A DNA stretch of 64,000 nt from Eubacteriaceae bacterium. Lineage in GTDB: Bacteria > Bacillota > Clostridia > Peptostreptococcales > Anaerovoracaceae. The translations under genes were made by a program, and so were the position numbers. This document shows, in pieces, positions 34,682 to 42,988 of this stretch. Numbering within the stretch: position 1 is the stretch's first letter; the number at the start of each line of letters is the position of its first letter. The notes beneath the pieces are model-generated. The model was not told where the DNA came from and ran no database searches. It saw only the letters and a list, made by a program, of their open reading frames with translations. The DNA is taken from positions 124,001-188,000 of the forward strand of contig CABIXY010000005.1 of the NCBI GenBank assembly GCA_902362805.1, given 5' to 3'.

Positions 34682-35713
34682 TTACTTCCATAAAAATGGC
34701 GGATAACTCTCCAAATCGCCTCGAATCGTTCGTGCCAAAAGCATCGCCTGCACATATGGCACCAATCCCCAGGGAATCTTTTCATTGAGGAACGGATGCG
34801 TAATCGTTTCCTTTTTACGCTGCTGCCATGCGGCAAAAAACTGCTTTCTTCCTTCATCACTTTGCAAAACGGCACCATCACCTTGATAATCAAAATGCTC
34901 TCCTTTAATTATTTTTTTATTAATCAAAGTCAGAGCAAATCGGTCAGCCATGATACCACGCAGCTCTTCCATTAAATCTAACGACAGCGATTGTCTGCCC
35001 GGTCTGTCCCGATGCAAAAATCCAACATACGGGTCGAGACCCACGCTTTCTAGCGCCGCTGCACATTCGTTGCCAAGAACAGTGTATGCAAAAGAAAGCA
35101 GAGCATTGATGTTATCCAGAGGTGGTCTCCGATTGCGTCCATGAAATGCAAAGTCCGATTTTTGATTGATGATTAACTCATCAAATACATAGAAATAGCG
35201 GGAGGCCAATTCTCCCTCAATTCCCCTGAGGGTATCCAAATCTTCACAAACTCTGATCTGTTCCAGACCCTCATTCAATTCTTGGGAAACTCCTTTGATG
35301 CGCTCCGTGTCTACTCTCATCCCATTATCGCGAATTGTACGTTCCAAACTCCATCTGCAGTTAAAAACTTTGCCTAGGATCATGTTCCTCGCATATAGTG
35401 CACTTCGATTCAAATCATCAGAAATTCGATATTGCTCTTTGCGAAGCAGCACATTTCCATAAGACCGTCCCGAAACCCTCGCCAGAAATCTTCCTCTCGG
35501 AGAATAAAAGCTGAGATCAATGCCCTTCTCCGCGCATGCTCCCATCAAAGACGGTGAAGCACCCTTATAAGTAAAGCTGACGATATTCTCCAAAGTATGT
35601 AACGGAAACCTGCCAACGGTCTCTTCATCACGCAGGATGACTATATTTTCTCCATCTAAGGCAAGGTAAACGTCCTCTGACATTACATAAAGCGTATTCA
35701 ACAGTTTTCTCAT
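34682..35713 (-). CDS. cas1: CRISPR-associated integrase Cas1, type I-C
   Basis: 343 aa. N-terminal beta domain (LNTLYVMSEDVYLALDGENI) and helical catalytic domain with metal ligands in LGNECAAALESVGLDP (Glu), GFLHRDRPGRQSLSLDLMEE (His, Asp/Glu). It cuts and joins new spacers at the leader end. Starts inside the cas4 stop (ATGA overlap), so translation is coupled. Confidence 0.97.
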   Translation of the reverse strand: MRKLLNTLYVMSEDVYLALDGENIVILRDEETVGRFPLHTLENIVSFTYKGASPSLMGACAEKGIDLSFYSPRGRFLARVSGRSYGNVLLRKEQYRISDDLNRSALYARNMILGKVFNCRWSLERTIRDNGMRVDTERIKGVSQELNEGLEQIRVCEDLDTLRGIEGELASRYFYVFDELIINQKSDFAFHGRNRRPPLDNINALLSFAYTVLGNECAAALESVGLDPYVGFLHRDRPGRQSLSLDLMEELRGIMADRFALTLINKKIIKGEHFDYQGDGAVLQSDEGRKQFFAAWQQRKKETITHPFLNEKIPWGLVPYVQAMLLARTIRGDLESYPPFLWK

Positions 35714-36381
35714 TCTCCGCCACCCGTTCCAGAAAGCCTTTCCTTGATATATTGTTCCACGCTAAGTGTTTTGTTCAGTTTCGGCAGACAAAGGTCTTTT
35801 AGCGAACAGGATCGGCATTTTTTATTGGTCTTTACCTTTGGTGTATAACCTCTTTGATATAACCCGTGCATCTCGTGACAAATTTCTTTCACGTGTAGCC
35901 GTAGTTCTTCATCAAAAAGAACCTCTGTCCGCCGTTTATTTTCCCCATAATATAAATAACCTTTGGGGATTTCGGTCAGAAACATCTCCTCCAGGCACAT
36001 GGCCTGGGCGCAAAGCTGAACTTCATCTTCACGCCCTTCTTTTTCTGTGCCGCGCTTGTACTCTACAGGCATTAGATTCCAATTGCCATCGTAGCCCGAA
36101 ATCGTGATACCTGACTTCACTTGCTGAAACTCCACAATATCACATTGTCCCGACACACCTAACTCTGCTGAGGCGATACGAAGCCCTCTCATGATCAACA
36201 GCTTGCCGCGCTTCTCCACTGATGTCTCTTCGTGAGCCCTTTTGTGCATCAATTCCCCGGCGGTGGTTCGATAGTTCTCTGCCCACTGCTGTTCGATATG
36301 GATCAAAGCCCACTGCCTGCGGCAGAATTCAAAGTGTTGAATGCCTGAAAGCATTAGATAGTCAGATTCTAAATAAGCCAT
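35710..36381 (-). CDS. cas4: CRISPR-associated exonuclease Cas4
   Basis: 223 aa. RecB-family nuclease: LSGIQHFEFCRRQWALIHIE with the first Cys, HKRAHEE, MPVEYKRG (motif III), and the C-terminal Cys cluster CRSCSLKDLC that holds an iron-sulfur cluster. Cas4 trims prespacers and selects those with a correct PAM in type I-C adaptation. Two bases after cas7; overlaps cas1 by four. Confidence 0.95.
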   Translation of the reverse strand: MAYLESDYLMLSGIQHFEFCRRQWALIHIEQQWAENYRTTAGELMHKRAHEETSVEKRGKLLIMRGLRIASAELGVSGQCDIVEFQQVKSGITISGYDGNWNLMPVEYKRGTEKEGREDEVQLCAQAMCLEEMFLTEIPKGYLYYGENKRRTEVLFDEELRLHVKEICHEMHGLYQRGYTPKVKTNKKCRSCSLKDLCLPKLNKTLSVEQYIKERLSGTGGGE

Positions 36382-36383
36382 TG

Positions 36384-37301
36384 TTATATCTTTCTCGACA
36401 CTTCGACAGTCTCAGGAACCATATCTTTGTGTATCGTCACATCATAATCGCCATACTCTCTCGGATATTCAACATCCTCTTTCTTCTTTACCTCGATAGT
36501 TTCAAACAGCTTGTGTGCAGGACAGTCTCCCAATTCTGTACTATGCTTGAATACAATCAGTTCTCTCACTGCCATTTTTCCTCTAGCTGCAGAATGGTCG
36601 ATTTCAAACATATTGATCATTGCCTGCCAAAGGAGCTCCAGGTCGTCTTCAGAAAATCCGGTCACTTTTTTCGCCAGATTAGCGGAAATATAGCCTTCCG
36701 CACGATAAAGTGCGTATGGCACGATGCTCTTACGGCCCATTTCCGTTTTCTTATCTTCAGCATCTTTTTCTGTAGTAATTGCTACACGGGTAATCGTAAT
36801 GTCCTGGCTGATAATTGGATCAATACTCCTTGCAAAACCCAGCTGTACCGGACCTCTCACCTGTCCACAATTCAATGCCGCTTTTACAAAGGTAGTCATC
36901 ACTGCACCAAAAGTTCTGATATCAAAGAAGTTCCGGCACATAAAGTCTCGTACTTTTAGGTCAATGTCCGGGTCTTTCTTTTTCGCATCTTTTACAGTTT
37001 TTTCATCAAGTCCAAGATACTTATATGCGGTAGCATCACTTCGATTAAGCGGAATATCCTCTTTGATGTAGATTTTATAGCCCTGCTCTCCTTCGCTGAT
37101 ATCCTGACCATAATCAGGATCTTTTACCGTTGCCACATAGTTCCGGATTTTCCTCTTTAAGCACACATCAGTTACAATGCCATATCCGCTTTCTGGATCA
37201 ATTCTTGGCAGATTGCCCGCGTCTGGATCACCATTTGGATTTCCGTTTTCCACATCAAAAAGAATCACGAATTCATACCTGTTTTTAATTGCTTCACTCA
37301 T
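36384..37301 (-). CDS. cas7c: Cascade backbone subunit Cas7 (Csd2), type I-C
   Basis: 305 aa from MSEAIKNRYEFVILFDVENG; GAGGAGG precedes this ATG, so the longer reading from 37409 is rejected. RAMP fold: FVILFDVENGNPNGDPDAG, LKRKIRNYV, DIRTFGAVM and VRGPVQLGFARSIDPI are the hallmarks of Csd2. Several copies line the crRNA; their thumbs flip out every sixth base of the guide, the property relevant to the pseudo-crRNA at 42074. Confidence 0.96.
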   Translation of the reverse strand: MSEAIKNRYEFVILFDVENGNPNGDPDAGNLPRIDPESGYGIVTDVCLKRKIRNYVATVKDPDYGQDISEGEQGYKIYIKEDIPLNRSDATAYKYLGLDEKTVKDAKKKDPDIDLKVRDFMCRNFFDIRTFGAVMTTFVKAALNCGQVRGPVQLGFARSIDPIISQDITITRVAITTEKDAEDKKTEMGRKSIVPYALYRAEGYISANLAKKVTGFSEDDLELLWQAMINMFEIDHSAARGKMAVRELIVFKHSTELGDCPAHKLFETIEVKKKEDVEYPREYGDYDVTIHKDMVPETVEVSRKI

Positions 37302-37305
37302 TTTT

Positions 37306-39108
37306 CTATTCCTCCTCTGATTTTTTCTCATAACGTTTCTGGGTTTGATGGTAATACCCGAGAATAAACATTCCCTGCTCTTCCAAAGACAGCCGTCTCG
37401 GATATGCAATCATCTGATCATCCGTAACTGAAAATCTGCTCTGAATATCCGTTAACATCTTTTCAAAGTTGATCTTGATCCCAACATTCTTCCGCTCCAC
37501 CTTTTTCATATGGCTGTTTTTCAGCTTCAGTAAAATCGGAAAAATAGATGCTGGCGTAGCACAAGCAGAATTGAAATACCTGTCTTTGATGGTCGAATTG
37601 ATCTTGTTGTCAGCAGATTCTTCTTGAATATGCTCAAGAACCGCAAACATTCTTCCCAAATTATATGGAATGTTCTTGCTATTTTCATTTAGTCCCACGG
37701 TAATCTCCTCCTTTTCTGATAAACGTGTGTTTCTGATTAAGTAAGCTTTGATAATCGCTGCTCTTCCTCTTGTTATCTTATAAATCCTCGCATCTGGATC
37801 GTCCTGTTCCGCTGTAATTCTCTGCAAAACAGCCTGATAAAGTGTCTCTGGATATCTGTTCCCAGATAAAATTGCCTTAAATGCAGCACCGCCGATGTTG
37901 TCAGGCGGTTTTTTATCCTTCGACTTTTTGTTCACAATTTCCTGAAGCATCCGCCACGTTCCGAGATATTCTATGGAATCAATGGCAGGACGCACGACTT
38001 CCATCCGGTCGTAGTGCTCTTTTAAATGTCTCAATATGTTGCCAAAGCTATCCTCATAGAAAAATCTCACGGAAAGCCTGGCGGCGTTAGGAGACAGGCC
38101 TAGAATATAGAATTTCTCATCAGGTGATATTCCAGATAGCACCCCTTCTACGTCAATTACGCCGCCTTTTTCTAAATTCTCAAAAACACTGCGGATGATT
38201 TCTTGATTGTCCACAGTGGGTTCACTAATATCGGCAAAGGCGTTTTGATATTTTTCTTTACCACTTTCTGACCAGTAAACCACCATTGTATCGCCAATCG
38301 CGCTTCTGAACGGATACCCTTTAATATCCTTTGTATTGATCAGATAATTCAGTGCCGTTGTATATCCGTACACTGCCTCTTCGCCAACAGGGGCGTTATA
38401 GCTCTGTTCTTTTCCATAAGACAGAAATGCCGGTGCATTAAAGCCGATCAAAGAAGCTCCGCTGGATTGTGCGCCAGGAACCCCCTTGATCAGCCCATGG
38501 ATTCTTGCAATCTCTGTTTGTTTTCCTGTAACCAGACAGATCCCCTTCTCTCCTCTTTGCTTCTGATTATAAAATTCCGTCCAAGCCGCTCTAATTTCGG
38601 AATCATCTTGAGCAAAATTTCCATCCACATAGAAGACCAAATTCGATGCAGCGCATAACTCCTCAAAGTTTTCGCTAATTATCAGATTGGCCTCTGCTTC
38701 ATCCTGGTTCCAATTTTGATAAAAGGATTTTATCGCTTCTGCAATATCGGAATGAACATTCTCCAAAATCTGTAAGTGCCTCTCTTTTGACGCTTCAAAG
38801 CATTCTTTTGTCCTCTTAGGTTTTCCCTTTGTATCGACTCCAAGAATATAACTGGAATTATCGCACAGAAAGTTTGGTGAAACCCCCGAAGACCTGGTTA
38901 CCTGCTCGGGCACTTCTTTTGACTGTGGCACTTCGACTGTTTTCTTCCCCCTCACTTCTTCATTTTTTAAAGGGATGACGCCTAAAAGTTCCCCTTCTGA
39001 AGAAATATCCAGACCTATTGCCACCTTTGCGCTGCACCAGCCAGGTCTTGTAACCTTGCCCGCGTCTGCAAGGTGCTCATAATATTTTACTAAAGCTTGC
39101 AATATCAT
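37306..39108 (-). CDS. cas8c: Cascade large subunit Cas8c (Csd1)
   Basis: 600 aa. The ATG at 39108 (MILQALVKYYEHLAD) shares one base with the cas5 stop (TGATG). The opening, the GLDISSEGELLGVIPLK region and GYYHQTQKRY near the C-terminus are typical Csd1. It recognises the PAM (TTC in I-C systems) and recruits Cas3; an internal start may also produce the small Cas11c subunit, as shown for other I-C systems. A candidate internal start was not resolved. Confidence 0.95.
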   Translation of the reverse strand: MILQALVKYYEHLADAGKVTRPGWCSAKVAIGLDISSEGELLGVIPLKNEEVRGKKTVEVPQSKEVPEQVTRSSGVSPNFLCDNSSYILGVDTKGKPKRTKECFEASKERHLQILENVHSDIAEAIKSFYQNWNQDEAEANLIISENFEELCAASNLVFYVDGNFAQDDSEIRAAWTEFYNQKQRGEKGICLVTGKQTEIARIHGLIKGVPGAQSSGASLIGFNAPAFLSYGKEQSYNAPVGEEAVYGYTTALNYLINTKDIKGYPFRSAIGDTMVVYWSESGKEKYQNAFADISEPTVDNQEIIRSVFENLEKGGVIDVEGVLSGISPDEKFYILGLSPNAARLSVRFFYEDSFGNILRHLKEHYDRMEVVRPAIDSIEYLGTWRMLQEIVNKKSKDKKPPDNIGGAAFKAILSGNRYPETLYQAVLQRITAEQDDPDARIYKITRGRAAIIKAYLIRNTRLSEKEEITVGLNENSKNIPYNLGRMFAVLEHIQEESADNKINSTIKDRYFNSACATPASIFPILLKLKNSHMKKVERKNVGIKINFEKMLTDIQSRFSVTDDQMIAYPRRLSLEEQGMFILGYYHQTQKRYEKKSEEE

Positions 39109-39764
39109 CAAACCACCTCGCAATTTCTAAGGTCGAGGATGCCGTTTTTTAACTCTGCCCGGAAAAACATAGGCTGAATATTCTCAGGATCCGAATAATC
39201 GAGATCATACAGCATATAACCTAAATCTTTTATTTGACCTGCGTATGCAGTCTCAATCTCCGTTCCCTCATACAGTTCAAAGTTCACGGGGAACTCTCTG
39301 CAGCCAAAATATGGTGTGTGGTAGCACTGTCCCCTCCGCAGTCGTCTCATGATGGTGTCCTTGAACTTTCCCTCATTGTCACTTTCATTGGCATTTTCCG
39401 TCATCTCAAAGTGTGCGTCGATGACGTAATCTACATTTCGCAGGATGATTGCCGCCCTCTGTGCAATATCTTCTTTCGTTGAGATGTACAAAGGCTTTTC
39501 TCCGCCATTCATTGCAGACAGTACGCTTGTTGCCTGAATTTTACTTTTCACCTCATTTCTTCTTACACTGGTAAATTCGATAGGATTTCTCACATAAATT
39601 CTATCGATAATCCAGCGCATTCCCGGATGCCAATAAATGGCTTCCAAAATTCCTCGGGCTGCCGATGGGGTCATAACGTCATAACTACATCGCTCCACCT
39701 TCATCTCTGGACGGGAAAACAGTGCATAGTCCCCCCACACATGTACCCGTACTCCATGACTCAT
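39108..39764 (-). CDS. cas5c: Cas5c (Csd5/Cas5d), crRNA-processing Cascade subunit
   Basis: 218 aa from MSHGVRVHVWGDYALFSRPE, with AAAGGAG seven bases upstream, which rejects the start at 39791. YDVMTPSAARGILEAIYWHP is the Cas5 signature. In type I-C, which lacks Cas6, this subunit cuts the repeat at the base of the stem and leaves an 11-nt 5' handle (TGGATTGAAAT here). The same activity would be needed on the pseudo-repeat at 42087-42098. Confidence 0.96.
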   Translation of the reverse strand: MSHGVRVHVWGDYALFSRPEMKVERCSYDVMTPSAARGILEAIYWHPGMRWIIDRIYVRNPIEFTSVRRNEVKSKIQATSVLSAMNGGEKPLYISTKEDIAQRAAIILRNVDYVIDAHFEMTENANESDNEGKFKDTIMRRLRRGQCYHTPYFGCREFPVNFELYEGTEIETAYAGQIKDLGYMLYDLDYSDPENIQPMFFRAELKNGILDLRNCEVV

Positions 39765-39780
39765 ATCATCACTCCTTTCT

Positions 39781-41958
39781 TTAACCTTCAAACATAATTC
39801 CGATACCGGTTTCCATCACTAATTCCAAACCGTATTGTTCTTTATACTGACTTTCATCTGTCAGAACGGCAAAGCCCTCAAATAACGGTTCTTTTATGTA
39901 ACCCAAGTCATGTAGAGCATCGTACTCCTTTTCATACAGATTGACGCTGTAGCGTCCGGCATCCCGCATCAGCTGCTTGGAGTAGAAACCTTCTTCTAAT
40001 TTTGCTGCAATTTCTTTCGCCTTCGGCTCCAGGGGGATCAGTACCGTTTTTGTCTCCTGTTCGATCAACTGAAAGGCATCTGATACTGTTTTAAAGGGGA
40101 AATTCCAGGAATTCACTGCATTTTCAAAGGCATCCACGATGAACTTTTTATCGATTCCGTCCCCTGTAACCTTATAAAGATTCTTGAAATATTCATGAAT
40201 CGGCTGCAATTCTGAAATATCTTCGTATTTGCGGACCACCTGTTCCGCCACCGAAATCGGTCTTCTCATACTGCTCGGTAGTGATGTATTCTTTTGACCC
40301 TCAAATGTAAAATAGACTGTTTTACACTGATCCATAGGCCGCTTTCCTTCCCGGTTGCAGCGGCCAGCCGCCTGAATAATAGAGTCGATACCCGCGAGCT
40401 GTCGCCATACCGATGGAAAGTCCACGTCTACGCCAGCTTCAATTAAACTTGTAGATATTACTCTACACGGTTTTGACGACTTTAAACGTTCTCGGATTTT
40501 TTCTAAAATTCTTTTTCTATGGTCAGGATACATCAAGGTGGATAAGTGATAGCTACCCTCTACGCCTTCATTCTGCAATTGTTTGAACACACGGCGAACA
40601 CTTGCTCTGCTGCCTAGGATGCATAAGGCCTGTTCCTGCTCTTTTAAGCAATCGATCAAAAACTCTTCTGAAATCTGCCCGATATTTTCAACCTGCGTTC
40701 TTTTAAAAAACTGATATTGATCCTCCACATTAGGACAAATCTCTTGTATGTTTGCCGATACTGCTTTAGGGAAGTGTTCGTTCAAAGCCGGCTGCGTTGC
40801 TGTACAAAGCACGGCAGTGCAGTGATAATTATAGACCAATTCACTGATTGCCCGTATGCATGGCAGCAAATAGTCCACTGGCAACATCTGCGCCTCGTCA
40901 AAGATGATAATGCTTTTTGCTAGGTTATGTAGCTTCCGACACTTTGACGTTTTATAAGAAAATAGTGACTCAAAGAACTGGACGTTGGTTGTCACGATCA
41001 CTCTCTTATCGTAGTTCTCTGCCGCTAACTGATATTTTTTGAGTTCATCCGGGTCGTCAAAGGTAACGTTACAGTGGTCTTCTAATACATTCTGGTCACC
41101 AAAAATATTTCTAAAAACCTGGGCATTTTGTTCTATTATGCTGGTGTAAGGGATTACGTACACAATTCGTTCTAGGTTGTGCTCTACTGCGTGTCGCAAA
41201 CCGAAAGCCATAGAGGCTATCGTCTTTCCACCTCCCGTAGGGACCGTCAGTTGAAAGAGTCCTTGTTCAGCCTGTCCTTTTTCAAGACAGGCTTTTAAAA
41301 TTTCTGTTCTACGGCCATTGACAGTATTTCGATCTGTATTTCTAAGCCATGGAGTTACGTGTTGCTCCAACATTTTAAAAAGTACATCTATTGAGTCACT
41401 TTTCGGCCGCACCACAGCTCCATTGCTCATAAATCTTTCTGTGTCCAGATAGTCTGCATCTACAAGGCAGGAGAAGAGCATTCTCGTGTAAAACGCTAAA
41501 CTAAATCCTCCCTTCTCAATGGACCTTAAAGGCGGGGCTGGAATTTTGGGAATATCGATTCCTTTTAAGAAATCACTGTAATCCTCAAGTTTCTTCCCCA
41601 TTCTACCGTGCAAGGTCGATGTCCCGGTGCCATTACCAGGCGTACCGCCATCTGGCAAGCCTGCATGATGACCGGCTACGCAATAAGCTGCAAGAATATT
41701 GGAAAGTCCACCAATGTCGTATAGTTCCTTCGCTCCTGCAGTGGAATGATCTACTATTGGACCATCGTGCAACCGGTTCCAAAAAGCAGTGGTTCCTTTG
41801 CCAATATCGTGAGTTCTACCGACTGCTTTTCCCTGTTCCTCACAGTCAAAGGCTTTTGCAAATTGCCCAGCAAGCTCTGCAGTGCCTGTCAGATGGTCCG
41901 TTAAGGTTTGTTCTCTTGTCTCGTCCTCACTGATGTGGGCGAGGTATTTTGTTTTCAT
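39781..41958 (-). CDS. cas3: CRISPR-associated helicase-nuclease Cas3
   Basis: 725 aa. HD nuclease domain first (residues ~1-200): TDHLTGTAELAG, RTHDIGKGTTAFW, VDHSTAG, GHHAGLPDGG. Then SF2 helicase: PTGGGKTIASMAFGLRHAVE, DEAQMLP (motif II), TATQPALN, and IQAAGRCNREGKR (motif VI). It is recruited after target recognition by Cascade and degrades DNA 3'-5'. AAGGAGGTG ribosome-binding site. First gene of the cas operon, preceded by a near-consensus promoter. Confidence 0.97.
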   Translation of the reverse strand: MKTKYLAHISEDETREQTLTDHLTGTAELAGQFAKAFDCEEQGKAVGRTHDIGKGTTAFWNRLHDGPIVDHSTAGAKELYDIGGLSNILAAYCVAGHHAGLPDGGTPGNGTGTSTLHGRMGKKLEDYSDFLKGIDIPKIPAPPLRSIEKGGFSLAFYTRMLFSCLVDADYLDTERFMSNGAVVRPKSDSIDVLFKMLEQHVTPWLRNTDRNTVNGRRTEILKACLEKGQAEQGLFQLTVPTGGGKTIASMAFGLRHAVEHNLERIVYVIPYTSIIEQNAQVFRNIFGDQNVLEDHCNVTFDDPDELKKYQLAAENYDKRVIVTTNVQFFESLFSYKTSKCRKLHNLAKSIIIFDEAQMLPVDYLLPCIRAISELVYNYHCTAVLCTATQPALNEHFPKAVSANIQEICPNVEDQYQFFKRTQVENIGQISEEFLIDCLKEQEQALCILGSRASVRRVFKQLQNEGVEGSYHLSTLMYPDHRKRILEKIRERLKSSKPCRVISTSLIEAGVDVDFPSVWRQLAGIDSIIQAAGRCNREGKRPMDQCKTVYFTFEGQKNTSLPSSMRRPISVAEQVVRKYEDISELQPIHEYFKNLYKVTGDGIDKKFIVDAFENAVNSWNFPFKTVSDAFQLIEQETKTVLIPLEPKAKEIAAKLEEGFYSKQLMRDAGRYSVNLYEKEYDALHDLGYIKEPLFEGFAVLTDESQYKEQYGLELVMETGIGIMFEG

Positions 41959-41978
41959 TTCATCACCTCCTTAGGATC

Positions 41979-42007
41979 ATTATATTCTCACGCAATCAAA
42001 AAGTCAA
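41979..42007 (-). promoter_or_regulatory. Promoter of the cas operon
   Basis: Minus strand TTGACT (42007-42002), exactly 17 bp, TATAAT (41984-41979); the cas3 ATG lies 20 bp past the -10. It is near-consensus, so strong unless repressed. Confidence 0.88.
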
Positions 42008-42008
42008 C

Positions 42009-42045
42009 TTCAATATAAAAAGAACTGAAATATTTAATTTGCATG
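42009..42045 (+). promoter_or_regulatory. PAM and protospacer-like target beside the cas promoter
   Basis: TTC (42009-42011), the I-C PAM, is followed on the plus strand by AATATAAAAAGAACTGAAA (42012-42030). Compared with the pseudo-spacer at 42099 onward, positions 1-19 match except 6, 12 and 18. The PAM lies one base outside the cas -35 box (42002-42007). The protospacer end also covers the -35 of the pseudo-crRNA gene. Bound Cascade would block the cas promoter. Confidence 0.8.
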
Positions 42046-42067
42046 CCTCTTTCTTGTATGATAAAAT
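42039..42067 (+). promoter_or_regulatory. Promoter of the pseudo-crRNA gene
   Basis: TTGCAT (42039-42044), 17 bp, TAAAAT (42062-42067); predicted start near G42074. Divergent from cas3. Confidence 0.7.
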
Positions 42068-42073
42068 ACTCTT

Positions 42074-42140
42074 GTCTAGGAAACTAGTGGATAGAAATAA
42101 TATGAAAAGGACTGAGAAGCCAAGCTTCTCTTTCTTTTTA
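42074..42140 (+). ncRNA. CreR/CreA-like regulatory pseudo-crRNA
   Basis: Short transcription unit divergent from cas3. From the predicted start: GTCTAGGAAACTAG (a small stem with GAAA loop in place of the normal 7-bp stem), then GTGGATAGAAAT (42087-42098), 11 of 12 identical to the CRISPR repeat 3' end, i.e. the 5' handle with one T-to-A change. The pseudo-spacer starts AATATGAAAAGGACTGAGA (42099). GAGAAGC-CAA-GCTTCTC (42114-42130) plus TTTCTTTTT make a terminator that forms its 3' part. The first 19 nt match the TTC-flanked site at 42012 except at positions 6, 12 and 18. Partial pairing of this length lets type I Cascade bind without Cas3 cutting, so the RNA should repress cas transcription. 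Similar guides (CreR, and CreA of CreTA modules) are described in other types. No CreT-like toxin RNA was identified. Confidence 0.82.
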
Positions 42141-42239
42141 TATTTCATAATATTCTGATATTATTATAACATTGTGTAAACCTCAAGTAAAGTATCTAGA
42201 GAGTTCAATATTTAATACTTCGGAAAGAATCTGAAACTT

Positions 42240-42505
42240 TTGGTTCTATACCACGCCGATAAAGAAATCATTGAATTTCCTGAAGTACATAAGACTAGAT
42301 ATAAAAAACCCCTCGTGATTTTTACTGTGCCAACAAATTTGACCAAGGAATACGCTGAGCAAATCTCAGCAACAGCACGGCAATTATCAATTCATACTCT
42401 TATAAGGCAGAGTTTATATATCGTACCCGTCAAATCAGCTCCCACACGCTAGCAGCACTTGACTTCCTTACCTTCAAAGAAAGCGAGGTAATTTATAACC
42501 GATAA
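42240..42505 (+). pseudogene. Remnant of a DUF3990 protein
   Basis: Frame 1 encodes VLYHADKEIIEFPEVHKTRY, the N-terminal pattern of DUF3990 (an ADP-ribosyltransferase-like family). The middle of the domain is missing or scrambled. A second frame gives YRTRQISSHTLAALDFLTF then KESEVIYNR and a stop at 42503-42505, the family's C-terminal end. A frame change near 42420 and an internal deletion make it non-functional. No ribosome-binding site or normal start. Confidence 0.7.
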
Positions 42506-42937
42506 ACAACAAAACGATTTTTTCTACGTATGCTCTCTCATCGAGTACACAGCACGTAAAACGAATAACCGAAGAGATGCGATCATAGATGCTCTTGGAA
42601 AAGACGGCGTGCGAAGCAGTTGAAGGACGCAGAGGTTAGCCACTGCCTATCCTTTGAACAGGTCAGGGATGAAATCATAGATATCTACGGCATCAAACCT
42701 GGTGATTTTGATACCATAACAAATTGCAGATACACGATTCCCGGTTTCATGGATATTGGCAGGCTCTACTCCATTATGATCGAAGACTGCGCAAAGTCTG
42801 GTGAAGAAGTCAATGAAATGATCAAAATCTTCAAATCTTTTATCAGTGACGAGATTTCAAATTTCAAAACCGGTGTTTATTACCAGAATCCGGATTATTT
42901 AGAATGGTCTTACAGAGAAGGGCAATTACTAGATTAA
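42506..42937 (+). pseudogene. Frameshifted DUF3791-type protein
   Basis: In one frame QQNDFFYVCSLIEYTARKTN and NRRDAIIDALGKDGVR, then after a single missing base near 42613 the frame changes and continues KDAEVSHCLSFEQVRDEIID .. ISNFKTGVYYQNPDYLEWSY .. LLD to the stop at 42937. Together they rebuild one ~144-aa DUF3791 protein. No start codon is found at its beginning. DUF3791 usually follows DUF3990 as a pair, thought to be toxin-antitoxin-like; here both are decayed. A terminator follows. Confidence 0.75.
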
Positions 42938-42946
42938 TATAAACGA

Positions 42947-42984
42947 ACAGCTGGCAGGTATCTCCTGCCAGCTGTATTTTTTCT
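42947..42984 (+). terminator. Strong terminator after the DUF3791 remnant
   Basis: 12-bp perfect stem ACAGCTGGCAGG / CCTGCCAGCTGT with TATCT loop, then ATTTTTTCTT on the plus strand. It lies five bases beyond the end of the facing kinase gene and may serve it too. Confidence 0.85.
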
Positions 42985-42988
42985 TAAG

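Noticed and set aside
42114..42140. Hairpin GAGAAGC/GCTTCTC as a plain terminator of an unrelated 5' leader
   Set aside because: It is a terminator, but the upstream repeat-like handle and the periodic match to the cas promoter show it ends a guide-like RNA.
42204..42220. Second TTC plus AATAT site as another target of the pseudo-spacer
   Set aside because: Only the first five bases match; positions 6, 7 and several later ones do not, so it is no better than chance in AT-rich DNA.
42141..42239. A CreT-like toxin RNA or mini-gene beside the pseudo-crRNA
   Set aside because: I looked for a start codon with rare-codon run or a promoter and terminator here and found none; the guide seems to stand alone.
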